In this document: piece by piece, positions 1 through 9,290 of the stretch
How the letters are laid out: every line of letters starts with the position of its first letter
Position numbering within the stretch: position 1 is the first letter of the stretch
From: Bacilli bacterium
GTDB taxonomy: Bacteria; Bacillota_I; Bacilli_A; RF39; UBA660
Direction: 5' to 3'
Assembly: GCA_017512495.1 (NCBI GenBank)
Contig: JAFWGF010000015.1
Span: forward strand, 1-41,949
DNA length: 41,949 bases
Notes under the pieces: model-generated
Told to the model about the DNA's origin: nothing
The model's database searches: none
What the model saw: only the letters and a program-made list of their open reading frames with translations
Made by a program: the position numbers and the translations under genes

Positions 1-3000
1 GAATCTGGTTATTACAATTCAATAAGTAGTATAACAACAACAAGTGCTAGTGGAACATATTATGTAGATGCTACTGCTATTTATGGATCTGATTTTGATA
101 GAATAACTAATACTAACAATAAACTAGGGGTATATTATAATGCAACTACAACTTATGGTGGAACAATTAGAGCCGGAACTGATAAACCAAAATATATGAC
201 TACAATCATTAAAAGCGGAAAATTTGGTGAGGCTACTACAGAAGCTGCTTCAGGAGTTTATGTCGGTGGACTAACTGGTGGTAGTATTTATAATCCTGCT
301 GAATTAATTGTTGAAGGTGGAGATATCTTCAATATCAATGGTGGACCGTTAGTTGCTAGTAGTGTAAAAGCTAATAATATTATTTATATAAATATCAAAG
401 GTGGAAAAGCTGACTTTATCTTTGGTGGAGCGGCCCTTAGTACAACTTACGGGAATCGTATTATTAGTGTTACTGGTGGACAGATTGATTATTCTGTCTT
501 TGGTGGATCTAATGGTACTGCCGGTGGAAATGGTGATGGTACTCTAGATGGAGATTCATTTATCTATATTGGTGGAGATGCTGTTATTGGCGATAATACT
601 TCTGCTGCAGCAATTTGGGGTGCTGAGGCTGGTTCAGTATTTGGTGCTGGTAATGGTAATGCAAGCTATGGTACTATCGGATCAGTTAATAACGCAAAAG
701 TTATTATTGATGGAGGAGCCACAGTAAAGAAAAATGTCTATGGTGGTGGTAACTTTGGTGCAGTCGCAACAAGTACTAGTTCATCAAATTCCACAACTAA
801 TGTAAAAATAAATAATGGAAATATTAAAGGTTCAGTATATGGTGGTGGAAACAACAATGGTGCTGGAAGAAGTGCCACAACAGCTACTGTAAATATTGAA
901 ATGAATGGTGGTACAGTTGATAAATCAATATATGGTGGATCATGTGCCAAAGGAATCGTTTATGGTAATGTCAATGTAAACATTGATGGAGGAACGGTAA
1001 AAACCGACGTTTATGGTGGTGGTGAAGGTGGTTATAGTCAAGTAGGAAATGTAACTAACCAAGGTACTTATGTTTCTCAAAATGTCAATGTAACAATTGG
1101 TAATAATTCTAAAGCAACAACTCCGCGAATTGAAGGAAATGTTTATGGAGGATCTGCTTTTGGATCAGTAAATGGAACAGCTAATAATGGTTCTGCAACG
1201 GCTACTTATAAAACTAATGTTGTTGTTAACAAAGGAACAATTGTTAATAATGTCTTTGGTGGAGGTAAAGGTGGTACAGTTGATAATGTAACTTATACTC
1301 CGAAAGAGTATGGAGATATAACTGTTACTATTAATAATGGATCAATTGGAAAAGTCTTTGGTGGTAACGACTTAATGGGAAGTCCTGGTAGAAATGATAC
1401 CGTATATCTAAAAGGTGGAACTATTGGTAATGCCTTTGGTGGAGGTAATAATACAGGACAAACTACAACTAATATTTATTTACAAGGATCAACTATTACT
1501 AATAATTTATATGGTGGATCTAATGAAAGTGGAAGCATTACAACAGCAAATGTGACAGTAACATCAGGATCAGCTCAAAATATCTTTGGTGCCAATAACT
1601 TAGGAGGTTCTACTACGACAACAAATGTTGATGTTAGTGGCGGAACAGTTTCTCAAGGCGTTTATGGTGGAGGAAACCGAGTTGGAGCTGGGACAACAAA
1701 TGTTGATATTACTGGTGGTTCTATTACTTCAGTATATGGAGGATCTAATCAATTAGGAACAGTTAATCAAACTAATGTAACTATTAATACTAATCAATCT
1801 ATAACTGATGTTTATGGAGGAAACAATGCCGGTGGAACAACAGTTGCAAGTAATGTAGACATTATTTCAGGAACAATAAGTAATGTTTATGGTGGAGGAA
1901 ATCAAGCTACTACTGGATCTACTGATGTAGACATGAGTGGAGGAACAGTCGGTAATATGTTTGGTGGAGGTAACTTAGCTGATGTTACTGAAACAGATAT
2001 TAACATAACCGGTGGAAATCTTACTAATGTCTATGGTGGAGGAAATGCAGCTGACGTTACTGCTGATACTACTGTAAATATTCAAAATGCTACCGCAACA
2101 GGCAGTGTCTTTGGTGGAGGAAATCAAGGAGAAGTATTAGGAAATAGTGAGATTAAAGTTAAAAATACCGCAGTAAACGGAAGTGCTTATGCTGGAGGAA
2201 ATGAAGCAGATGTTAAAGGTAACACAACAATTACTATAGAAGGAACTAGTGTTATTGGAACAGCTACTACACAAGTACCAAATGGATCAGTGTTTGGTTC
2301 AGGTAACTCTGCAGGAACTGGTTCAACAAACTCAACAAAAACGGCAACTGTTAATATTGTTGGTGGAACAGTTTATGGAAATGTTTACGGTGGAGCCAAT
2401 ACTTCAGTTGTTAATGGAGTAGCTAATGTTAATATTGGAACATCAGCAGTTAATCAATCTGGATTAACTGAAGGAAACATTTGGATTAAAGGAACAGTTT
2501 ATGGTGGTGGAGAATCCAATGCCGCTGGTTCTGCTGAATATGACTATACAGCCATTTCAGTAACTCAAGGTATTAATATTACTATAAATGGTGAAGGCTA
2601 TGCTAATAATAATCATACCTTTAAGCTAAATGGATCAATCTTTGGTTCAGGAAATGCCTCATCTTCTGCCGGAGATTCAACAATTTATATTAAAAAATTA
2701 GGTACTTTAGCAGAACCTAATGATAACTTATCAATTCAAAGAACGACTTATTTAACTATCGATGAATCAGTAATTCATCTAACAGGTGCAAAAGATATAA
2801 CTAATAAATACGAAAACGATTTATACTCATTTAACATGATTGGAAAAGTGGTAAATGAACAACCAGTTGGTGGATTAGTACTTAAGAACAATTCAACAAT
2901 TTTACTAGATTATAATGCTAACCAATTAGTTTCATTTACTTCAGCAGTAGATGTTAATGGTAATCAACAAGTCGCAACTGTTGGAATTAATGATAGTACT

Positions 3001-5319
3001 CATACAGTTACTAAGAATGTTGATAATAGACTTTATATGTTAGCTGGTAAAAACTTAAATATCGCTACAGATCCTGATGCTACTGATTATGGAAAAGTAA
3101 CAGGAATGACATTCTTTGGAATTTATCGTAACTCTGCTGGAAATATTGATGAAACAGGTATGTATGGTACTAATTTCACATATGGTTCCAGTGCTTCTGG
3201 ATCTGAGGTAGTAATTGGAAGTTCATATGTTTTGGGATTACACCATGCTAATCATGATATAACTGTAGATGGATTCTATACTAATTATTTAGAAGATACA
3301 ACAATTAAAACTGCATATATTGAACCGACCCCACCTAATGTTGACTACTATAGATGGCAAATAGGTACAAATTCGATTGAATATGAATTTACTATGACAG
3401 CATCTAAGTACTTATCAATGGGTACTAATTCATTATCATTAATCGATTTCCCTAATGGAGATACAAAATTTATTGTTCTTGATTTTGATTCATCTGAATT
3501 AAATTCAGATTTAACAATGGTTGATGAAAATGAAGTACCTAAATTTGCTAGAGTTGGATCTGATGAATCTAAAAAGTTCGGTTTAAATATGAAGAGTGAA
3601 TCAACTGAATGGACATCTTTCAATAAAACTACATTCTTAAGTGAAGATAATGGAACGTATACCGGTGACGAAATATATCTAACAAGTAGTGATGCAGGAG
3701 CTCCTAATTTAGCTTTCTATTTATATCATGCTAAAAATATTGAAATGGAAGGTGACTTAGGAACAGTAATTATTACTCTGGAAGCTGAAACTCCTAAAAA
3801 TGGTTATGAAGTAGAAACCCATTATGTAACTATTAGAATAAATATTGAAGCTATTACATATTCTGATGGTAATCACTATGATGCTAGTATCACCTATGGA
3901 AAGAAATATTCAATGCCGGTTACTACTCCTGTTAATATTACTCCAAAATCACAATTTACAGAGTATTATTCATTAATAGTTAATGATGAATTAAAAGATA
4001 TTTATGGTAATAATCATGACTATTATCGTACTTTAGTATCTAGTTATGTTCTTCCAGTAGGTACAACAATTAGTTTTATTGATTTATCTGGATTGACTCC
4101 TAAATATTATTACTATGAAGTTAATAGTACTAATTATCAGCAAAAAGTAACTCAATTAGCTACGGATAACGAAGTGTCGTACCGGTTGTCAGACTTCCTA
4201 GCAATGGATACTACGACCGCCTCGAATAAGTATAATGACACAGCTAAAAACCTGGAATATTATGATAATGATATGGAAATGGCCTATGAAGAGTTCCTAT
4301 TCATATTTGATTTTAAAGGTGCCAACATTACTACAGCTCAATTAGATAATGAAATGTTATTTGAACTTCGAACTGATGATGATAGAACTGCAGTTACAGT
4401 ATTAGACAAACGTCAAGAAGACCGAGACATGGTATTTAATATCCATACAACAAGTAATATTGCGTTAAATCAAACAGTAAATACTGCTAATACTAATTTC
4501 TATTATGATGCAGTTAATACAACAGTTTATAGTACTCAGGTATCATATAGTACTGGTGGTACTAATCAGAAAGTAATCGATACTAACTATGAAGCAAGTA
4601 GTATGGGTGTTAATATTCAATTATTCGATAATCAAGGTACAAGTGTCAGTTCATCAATGTTATCAGGTACTAAAATTACAATAAATAATGTTGACTATTA
4701 TGTTGATAGTGATGGTGTATTTAGAATAAAACTTGCAGATAAAGTTTCTAACGTAATTAGAAATATGGATATTACTGTAGATTCTCTTTTACCAGCAGGT
4801 ACTTATACTATGAAGTTTTCAATTATTGCTTCTTCTGATGGATTACATGTATCAGACTTGAATGTACCGACATTTACGCAAACAATTCAAGTAGTAAATG
4901 CTGATAATGTTATAACTGTGTCACATGATGATAAAACAAAGATTTATTATGGTGATACAAAAGTCAATGAAGCTGGTAATAAGATTAATACATATCAGGT
5001 AAAATATAGTTCATCACTACAAAATGCAAACTTAAGATTAAGCATTTACAAGAGAAAAACTGATAGTTCAACTGAAACAGGCTATACAGAAATTGAAGCA
5101 TCTAAGCTTTTTGCAAATCAATTCACTGGAACAGGTTCAACAATATATCCATACGAAGTAGTATTACCATTTGGTGTATCTCCTTATAACATTCCTCTTA
5201 CAGTTAATGAAAATGCTAAGAGTGGAACATATAAGTTGGTATTTAAACTATGTGATGGTGATCAAATTGTTGATACTGACGATGCTTACTTAATCGTCAA
5301 AAAACCAGTTGTTTCGTAA
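1..5319 (+). CDS. Giant secreted glycine-rich repeat surface protein (5' end outside window)
   Basis: The frame is open from base 1, so the gene is cut by the window edge; 1772 residues are visible and the ATG at 196 is not a real start. The first half carries about 26 units, roughly 20-45 residues apart, each centred on a motif such as VYGGGN, VFGGGN or VYGGSN. Between motifs run short alternating hydrophobic/polar strands rich in Asn, Thr and Gly (for example VNIDGGTV), which suggests a right-handed beta-solenoid. The second half (from about base 2700) lacks the motif and looks like a chain of beta-rich, Ig-like domains. The C-terminus (...VKKPVVS) has no LPXTG motif, sorting tail or membrane helix, so the means of surface attachment is not visible. 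A signal peptide would lie upstream. A gap of 35 bases without a terminator leads to a signal-peptidase-like gene, so the two are probably co-transcribed. Likely role: adhesin or matrix scaffold (inference). Confidence 0.8.
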   Translation, partial: ESGYYNSISSITTTSASGTYYVDATAIYGSDFDRITNTNNKLGVYYNATTTYGGTIRAGTDKPKYMTTIIKSGKFGEATTEAASGVYVGGLTGGSIYNPAELIVEGGDIFNINGGPLVASSVKANNIIYINIKGGKADFIFGGAALSTTYGNRIISVTGGQIDYSVFGGSNGTAGGNGDGTLDGDSFIYIGGDAVIGDNTSAAAIWGAEAGSVFGAGNGNASYGTIGSVNNAKVIIDGGATVKKNVYGGGNFGAVATSTSSSNSTTNVKINNGNIKGSVYGGGNNNGAGRSATTATVNIEMNGGTVDKSIYGGSCAKGIVYGNVNVNIDGGTVKTDVYGGGEGGYSQVGNVTNQGTYVSQNVNVTIGNNSKATTPRIEGNVYGGSAFGSVNGTANNGSATATYKTNVVVNKGTIVNNVFGGGKGGTVDNVTYTPKEYGDITVTINNGSIGKVFGGNDLMGSPGRNDTVYLKGGTIGNAFGGGNNTGQTTTNIYLQGSTITNNLYGGSNESGSITTANVTVTSGSAQNIFGANNLGGSTTTTNVDVSGGTVSQGVYGGGNRVGAGTTNVDITGGSITSVYGGSNQLGTVNQTNVTINTNQSITDVYGGNNAGGTTVASNVDIISGTISNVYGGGNQATTGSTDVDMSGGTVGNMFGGGNLADVTETDINITGGNLTNVYGGGNAADVTADTTVNIQNATATGSVFGGGNQGEVLGNSEIKVKNTAVNGSAYAGGNEADVKGNTTITIEGTSVIGTATTQVPNGSVFGSGNSAGTGSTNSTKTATVNIVGGTVYGNVYGGANTSVVNGVANVNIGTSAVNQSGLTEGNIWIKGTVYGGGESNAAGSAEYDYTAISVTQGINITINGEGYANNNHTFKLNGSIFGSGNASSSAGDSTIYIKKLGTLAEPNDNLSIQRTTYLTIDESVIHLTGAKDITNKYENDLYSFNMIGKVVNEQPVGGLVLKNNSTILLDYNANQLVSFTSAVDVNGNQQVATVGINDSTHTVTKNVDNRLYMLAGKNLNIATDPDATDYGKVTGMTFFGIYRNSAGNIDETGMYGTNFTYGSSASGSEVVIGSSYVLGLHHANHDITVDGFYTNYLEDTTIKTAYIEPTPPNVDYYRWQIGTNSIEYEFTMTASKYLSMGTNSLSLIDFPNGDTKFIVLDFDSSELNSDLTMVDENEVPKFARVGSDESKKFGLNMKSESTEWTSFNKTTFLSEDNGTYTGDEIYLTSSDAGAPNLAFYLYHAKNIEMEGDLGTVIITLEAETPKNGYEVETHYVTIRINIEAITYSDGNHYDASITYGKKYSMPVTTPVNITPKSQFTEYYSLIVNDELKDIYGNNHDYYRTLVSSYVLPVGTTISFIDLSGLTPKYYYYEVNSTNYQQKVTQLATDNEVSYRLSDFLAMDTTTASNKYNDTAKNLEYYDNDMEMAYEEFLFIFDFKGANITTAQLDNEMLFELRTDDDRTAVTVLDKRQEDRDMVFNIHTTSNIALNQTVNTANTNFYYDAVNTTVYSTQVSYSTGGTNQKVIDTNYEASSMGVNIQLFDNQGTSVSSSMLSGTKITINNVDYYVDSDGVFRIKLADKVSNVIRNMDITVDSLLPAGTYTMKFSIIASSDGLHVSDLNVPTFTQTIQVVNADNVITVSHDDKTKIYYGDTKVNEAGNKINTYQVKYSSSLQNANLRLSIYKRKTDSSTETGYTEIEASKLFANQFTGTGSTIYPYEVVLPFGVSPYNIPLTVNENAKSGTYKLVFKLCDGDQIVDTDDAYLIVKKPVVS
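257..2670 (+). repeat. Coding repeat region: Y/F-G-G-G/S-N units
   Basis: DNA encoding about 26 degenerate copies of the (V/I)(Y/F)GG(G/S)N turn motif inside the giant surface protein. Recurring words are tatggtggagg and tttggtggagg. Unit spacing varies and is not an exact DNA tandem repeat, which suggests old, diverged duplications under protein-level selection rather than recent slippage. Confidence 0.75.
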
Positions 5320-5354
5320 AAAAATATATGTTAGAATTAGGATGGTGATAAGAA

Positions 5355-5969
5355 ATGAGAAGAGTTGGTTCCTGGATATTAGGAATAATAGAAGCTTTAA
5401 TTATCGTATATGTAATTTTCTTAACAGGCTGTTTATTATTTATTAATGACTTCGGTCATACACAATTTGGTAATTATACATTAATAGAAGTAGATAAAGG
5501 ACAAGCTACATTACTTGATAATGTAGAAGAAGGAGATCTTTTAATAATAAAAGATGGAAATGATATTGTTAAAGGAAATGTTATCTATTATTACAGTGTT
5601 ATTAATGATAAATACTTTATAAAAAGAGCTGCAGTAACAGAAATAAAAGATGATGGATTTGGGGCTATATATTCATTAGATATTGCTAACAGAGGAGAAA
5701 CTGCAACTGTAAATGATAAAAAAGTAATAGGTAATTATGCATCAGTTCATCGTAAATTGGGTAAGGTACTAACTGTACTAGAATCAAAAGTAGGTTTCTT
5801 ATTCTTAGTACTATTACCAATGATGTGTATCTTTATCTACCACGTATATTCATTTATAGTAATTCTAAAATTTGAAAAAGTTGATCCTGAAGAGCAAGAA
5901 GAAGATGATATAGAAGTACTTGATGAACCAAAATCATCAAAGAAGAAAACAAAAAAAAGAAAGAATTAG
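5355..5969 (+). CDS. Signal peptidase I-like membrane protein lacking the catalytic serine
   Basis: 204 residues with ribosome site GGATGGTGAT ahead of the ATG. The layout matches small Firmicute S26/SipW-type peptidases: helix at about 8-30, extracytoplasmic domain with EEGDLLIIK at 58-66 (the 'GDLV' strand), FIKRAA at 88-93, VIGNY at 124-128, a second helix at about 145-170, and an acidic-then-lysine-rich cytoplasmic tail. It aligns well with the gene at 11951 (VIGKVVGVVP; ITHRI). Where that protein has the nucleophile (SESMIP), this one reads KGQATLLD, with no Ser between residues 7 and 80. The Lys90-Arg91 pair fits the general-base position of bacterial type I peptidases. Most likely a catalytically dead homologue acting as chaperone, adaptor or regulator for the giant protein upstream. 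A Thr nucleophile (Thr52) cannot be excluded. Confidence 0.7.
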   Translation: MRRVGSWILGIIEALIIVYVIFLTGCLLFINDFGHTQFGNYTLIEVDKGQATLLDNVEEGDLLIIKDGNDIVKGNVIYYYSVINDKYFIKRAAVTEIKDDGFGAIYSLDIANRGETATVNDKKVIGNYASVHRKLGKVLTVLESKVGFLFLVLLPMMCIFIYHVYSFIVILKFEKVDPEEQEEDDIEVLDEPKSSKKKTKKRKN

Positions 5970-5989
5970 GAAACTAATTCTTTTTTTTG
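5960..5989 (+). terminator. Intrinsic terminator after the signal-peptidase-like gene
   Basis: AGAATTAG (5962-5969), loop GAAA, CTAATTCT (5974-5981), then a T-run to 5988. The stop codon TAG lies in the left arm. It separates the giant-protein unit from the next promoter. Confidence 0.9.
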
Positions 5990-6011
5990 TGTTAAAAATA
6001 TCTTATATTTG

Positions 6012-6040
6012 TTTAATTTAAATAATAATTATGGTATAAT
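6012..6040 (+). promoter_or_regulatory. Extended -10 promoter for the TasA-like trio
   Basis: TGGTATAAT at 6032-6040 is a perfect extended -10. A weak TTTAAT sits 17 bases upstream (6012-6017). Transcription would start near 6047, just ahead of the AGGGTGA ribosome site. Confidence 0.7.
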
Positions 6041-6063
6041 TTAATCAAACTAGGGTGAAGTTT

Positions 6064-6654
6064 ATGAATGATAGAAAAAGATCAGTTTTAGTCGCAATAT
6101 TATTAATATTTTGCTTTATATATTTAGTAGTTAGAGCTAGTCATGCCGCTTATGAATCATCTATTTCTGGTCAAGCAGAGAATGATCTAGCTAATTGGTC
6201 TATTAAAATTAATAATCAAGAAATAAATCAAGGGGTAACAAATCCAATAGCTTTGAATTATACAGTTACTGATTTAACAAATGTTAGATCAGGTAAAGTA
6301 GCTCCCGGAGCAAATCTTAGTTATCCAATTACAATAGATGCTTCTGGTAGTGAAGTAGCTATTAAACTTACTTTTTCAATCGAAGATAAAAGTGTTGATC
6401 CAGATAAATTATTAACTTTAACTAGTGTTAATTCAAGTGATTTAACTGTTGTTAGAGTTGGAGTGTCTAGCTATAGTGCAATTATTCCTAAGGCAAGTTT
6501 AAGTGGTACAAAAACAGTTACTCTAAACTTAACATGGGTAGATGATGGTTCATCAGTAGAATATACCGATGTAATGACTGATGATGATTTTGCAGAAATA
6601 GAAGTTAGTGCCATTCAATATGCTGGAGAGACTTTAACTCCATATAGTGGATAG
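6064..6654 (+). CDS. SipW-substrate/TasA-like secreted protein
   Basis: 196 residues. The ATG at 6064 is chosen because AGGGTGA (6052-6058) is correctly spaced from it; the in-frame GTG at 6055 lies inside that site. The N-terminus is basic (NDRKR), then a hydrophobic helix, then RASHAAYESS, a leader with an Ala-X-Ala type cleavage point. The mature part opens with NWSIKINNQEI and continues as a beta-sandwich-like Thr/Ser/Val-rich domain, with LTWVDDG near the end. The same landmarks (KWNIKINNEI, YNWLDDG) occur in the minus-strand gene 13331-13927, so the two are paralogues. The family resembles TasA/camelysin-like proteins matured by SipW-type peptidases. No cell-wall anchor. First gene of a three-gene unit. 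A fibre or matrix subunit role is inferred. Confidence 0.75.
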   Translation: MNDRKRSVLVAILLIFCFIYLVVRASHAAYESSISGQAENDLANWSIKINNQEINQGVTNPIALNYTVTDLTNVRSGKVAPGANLSYPITIDASGSEVAIKLTFSIEDKSVDPDKLLTLTSVNSSDLTVVRVGVSSYSAIIPKASLSGTKTVTLNLTWVDDGSSVEYTDVMTDDDFAEIEVSAIQYAGETLTPYSG

Positions 6655-6665
6655 TAGGTGATTTT

Positions 6666-7265
6666 ATGGAAAGAAATAAAATAATCGAATCTTTAGGTGT
6701 AGAAAAAACAAAAAGAATATTAAAAGCTACTCTAATATTTGTTTTCATTCTATTACTTAGTTTCTTCTTTGCTCAATCATATGCAAAGTATGAATCAACA
6801 GCTAAATTAAGTACGAATATAGATAAAGCAGTTTATTTATTAAAAGATGAAAAGCTTACTTTTAATATTGATCCTAATGCTATAGTACCTAGTGATACAC
6901 CATATACATATACTTTTACAGTATCCAATCATAATGGTCAAATTAATGGAGATATGAATTTAAGATATTATATTCAATTGAAGACAACTACTAATTTACC
7001 AATAACAGTTAAATTAGTAAGAAATCAACAATATAGTAGTAGTGCTACTAATATTGCTCAAGGATTTCAATTGAAACAAGATGAGGATAATGCATGGTAT
7101 AAATTATATAATCCAAGTCCTACATATGAGTTTCAATACAATTCACCAAGAACTGATACTTATGTCTTAGCAGTTGAATATCCAGCAATATATAAAACTT
7201 ATTTAAATTATGCTGGTGTACCAGAAAATATAGAAGTTGCGATTTATTCTGAACAAAAAGTTTAA
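6666..7265 (+). CDS. SipW-substrate-like secreted protein
   Basis: 199 residues, 11 bases after the previous gene, ribosome site TAGGTGAT. A cytoplasmic stretch of about 22 residues (ERNKIIESLGVEKTKR) is followed by a helix ending FFFAQSYAKYEST, i.e. the S/A-Y-A-K-Y leader shared by several proteins here, with cleavage expected after AYA/SYA. The mature domain is beta-rich, with YTYTFTVSNHNG and LRYYIQLKTTT strands, the kind of 'donor' sandwich seen in TasA-like proteins. No cysteine, no anchor. Exact role unknown; co-transcription with the genes on both sides suggests subunits of one extracellular structure. Confidence 0.7.
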   Translation: MERNKIIESLGVEKTKRILKATLIFVFILLLSFFFAQSYAKYESTAKLSTNIDKAVYLLKDEKLTFNIDPNAIVPSDTPYTYTFTVSNHNGQINGDMNLRYYIQLKTTTNLPITVKLVRNQQYSSSATNIAQGFQLKQDEDNAWYKLYNPSPTYEFQYNSPRTDTYVLAVEYPAIYKTYLNYAGVPENIEVAIYSEQKV

Positions 7266-7275
7266 GGAGAATTAT

Positions 7276-8214
7276 ATGAAGTATATTAGACAACATAAAA
7301 AACTTAGTATTATTACCCTAATAGTTTTAGTAGGGCTTTTAATAGTGGGTCTTGCTTATGCTAAATACTTCTTAAACATCATAAATAATTATATTTTAGA
7401 AACCAAGAAATTTTATTTTAATAGTTCAGTCTTAACAGTAAATAATAAGCATTATCAAATAAATAACTGGGATGGAGTTAGTTCTTATCCTATAACGGTA
7501 GATTTGAATAATAGAAAGAACGCTGAAAGATATACAACTAGTGATATTACTTATAGTATACGTGTTGAATGTGATAATACTAAATTAATTTGTACAGCAA
7601 GTAAAAGTTCAGGAATTATTTATCAAAATACTCATACTGATAGTTATCAAATAACTGTTACTCCTAGAACTAACTTTTCAGCTGGTGAATCAGTAAGTGT
7701 TACTACTTATGTGGAATCATCATCACCTTATGTTAAACAGTTATCAGCTACGTATGAACTTAATGTAGTAAATAGTAGATTTACATATAATATTGATGAT
7801 ACAGCTGGAGACTTGATTTTAAACTTAAACTTAACTAATTCAATGGCTTATTATGAAGTAGAAGAAGCTTTTGGTAATTATAGTGCTGGTGATGAAATAA
7901 CAAAAGATGTTTATGAAACTTTAACTGATAGTCAAAAAGATAAGTGTTTCTCAGCTAAGGTAACATTAACATTTGATCCAAACGTAGTTATCTTAGATTC
8001 TACTGATGAATCAATAAAAAACAGACTATCGAGTCCATATCAAACCACGACAATTAGTGGTAATAGTTATGTGTCGAAATATGCATTTAAAGTTGATGCC
8101 GCGACTAATAAGAAAATAATTTTCTATAAAACTAATAGATATGCTAATTACACTTATCCAATAAAAAATCCAAGTTCAATAGTACAGGTGGATGTAGTAT
8201 TAGCTCGTGAATAA
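7276..8214 (+). CDS. SipW-substrate-like secreted/anchored protein
   Basis: 312 residues from the ATG at 7276, which has a strong AAGGAGAA site (7264-7271); an in-frame TTG at 7237 would overlap the previous gene and has no such site. Leader: RQHKKLS, hydrophobic helix, then GLAYAKYFLN. The mature part is larger than its neighbours and seems to hold two beta domains, the first with SITYSIRVECD-like strands and the second from about residue 165 (RFTYNIDDTAG). Two cysteines fall close together (VECDNTKLICTA), which could form a disulfide. No wall-sorting signal. Third gene of the unit; a new promoter follows. Confidence 0.7.
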   Translation: MKYIRQHKKLSIITLIVLVGLLIVGLAYAKYFLNIINNYILETKKFYFNSSVLTVNNKHYQINNWDGVSSYPITVDLNNRKNAERYTTSDITYSIRVECDNTKLICTASKSSGIIYQNTHTDSYQITVTPRTNFSAGESVSVTTYVESSSPYVKQLSATYELNVVNSRFTYNIDDTAGDLILNLNLTNSMAYYEVEEAFGNYSAGDEITKDVYETLTDSQKDKCFSAKVTLTFDPNVVILDSTDESIKNRLSSPYQTTTISGNSYVSKYAFKVDAATNKKIIFYKTNRYANYTYPIKNPSSIVQVDVVLARE

Positions 8215-8240
8215 AAATACTTTTATTAGATAGTTATGTA

Positions 8241-8249
8241 TGCTATAAT
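8241..8249 (+). promoter_or_regulatory. Extended -10 promoter for the AAA+ operon
   Basis: TGCTATAAT at 8241-8249, a perfect TGnTATAAT. The predicted start of transcription (about 8256) is only about 9 bases ahead of the GTG at 8265, so the first message is nearly leaderless if GTG is used. Confidence 0.7.
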
Positions 8250-8264
8250 TTAAGAGAATAGATA

Positions 8265-9290
8265 GTGGGTGATAATATTAATAATATAGTTGCTTCATAC
8301 AAAAAATTTAAGACAGGTTATCTAAATAAATTAGGAAAAATTTTATATAATTCAAAGCAACCAGAATCTGTTGAAATACTTGATAGATATATTAATAATT
8401 ATTTCAATGCTAAATTTTATGATATTTATGAAACTGTAGAAGATGGCACTCCATTTTCTTTTGAAGTTTTACAAGAAGAATATAATGGTTTAGAAATAGA
8501 ATTATTAGAAACATATGAAGGACTTACTAAGCAAGTTAAAGAATTAAAAAAAGTAGCTTACTTCGTATGTAATTTGGATGGAATATATAATTCAGAAGAA
8601 GATTTACAGAAACTGATTGAAGAAGAAGTAGTAAAAGATAAATATATTAAAATAATTTTAGGTAATAAAAAAGAGCAGTTTATTAAAGAATTTATTACAA
8701 TGTCTAATAAAGAGAATAAAATATTAGAAACTAATTTAGATGAATTCTTTGAAATAACTACTCATAAACAAGAATCTTTAGCACTTATTGATATGACTTA
8801 TAATATTAAAGTACTAAATGGTTATCGTAAAACTTTAGTTAATCAAGTTTATAAAGATCAAAAATTATATTTAAAGAAAGCAATTAATATTTTAGATAAA
8901 ATTGCCTTTCAAATTTTAAAAGATAAATGCTTAGGATTAGATGATCAATTAGAATATATTGTATTACTAGAAAGTGGTGCGATAGTAGATGGGGATTTTG
9001 CTAAAGAAATAAAAGATATTATTAATGATAAATTAGTTAATAAAAAGCTAGGAATAGCTTTACCAGATGAGATTTTATTTACTAGAGAAAAGATCTTTAA
9101 AAACGATGTTAAATTATCATGTTTTAGAGATATGACTTATGTAAATGAAATAGAAAAGAAATTTGCTTCAGTATTAGCTTTACCAATTGAATACTTTATA
9201 GTTACTAATTATAAGACCAAAAGAGAAGCTGATATAATTGCTTATGCAGAAACTGAAAGCAGAATAGTAATATATGAGGAGGAAGAATAA
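8265..9290 (+). CDS. Unknown helical protein, coupled to the AAA+ ATPase
   Basis: I do not recognise this 341-residue protein. No signal peptide or membrane helix is visible. It is acidic and lysine-rich, mostly alpha-helical, with possible coiled-coil stretches (for example ELLETYEGLTKQVKELKK and LYLKKAINILDKIAFQ); the last ~60 residues look more mixed alpha/beta (PIEYFIVTNYKTKREAD...). The start is uncertain: GTG at 8265 would be almost leaderless, while GTGGGTGAT (8265-8273) looks like the GGTGAT ribosome site used all over this window, spaced for an ATT codon at 8277. Its stop overlaps the ATPase start (TAATG), which implies translational coupling and a shared complex. Possible adaptor or substrate-recognition subunit (inference). 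Confidence 0.7.
   Translation: MGDNINNIVASYKKFKTGYLNKLGKILYNSKQPESVEILDRYINNYFNAKFYDIYETVEDGTPFSFEVLQEEYNGLEIELLETYEGLTKQVKELKKVAYFVCNLDGIYNSEEDLQKLIEEEVVKDKYIKIILGNKKEQFIKEFITMSNKENKILETNLDEFFEITTHKQESLALIDMTYNIKVLNGYRKTLVNQVYKDQKLYLKKAINILDKIAFQILKDKCLGLDDQLEYIVLLESGAIVDGDFAKEIKDIINDKLVNKKLGIALPDEILFTREKIFKNDVKLSCFRDMTYVNEIEKKFASVLALPIEYFIVTNYKTKREADIIAYAETESRIVIYEEEE

Noticed and set aside
738-950. Minus-strand open frame inside the giant repeat gene
   Set aside because: Its protein is a Pro/Leu-rich mirror of the GGT/GGA repeat codons, with no ribosome site; a shadow of the real gene.
257-2670. CRISPR or satellite array
   Set aside because: The repetition is at the protein level in an open frame, with variable spacing and no identical DNA repeats.
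8210-8230. Terminator after the gene ending at 8214
   Set aside because: AATAAAA/TTTTATT can pair weakly but is all A-T and lacks a T-run behind it, so read-through into 8265 is possible.
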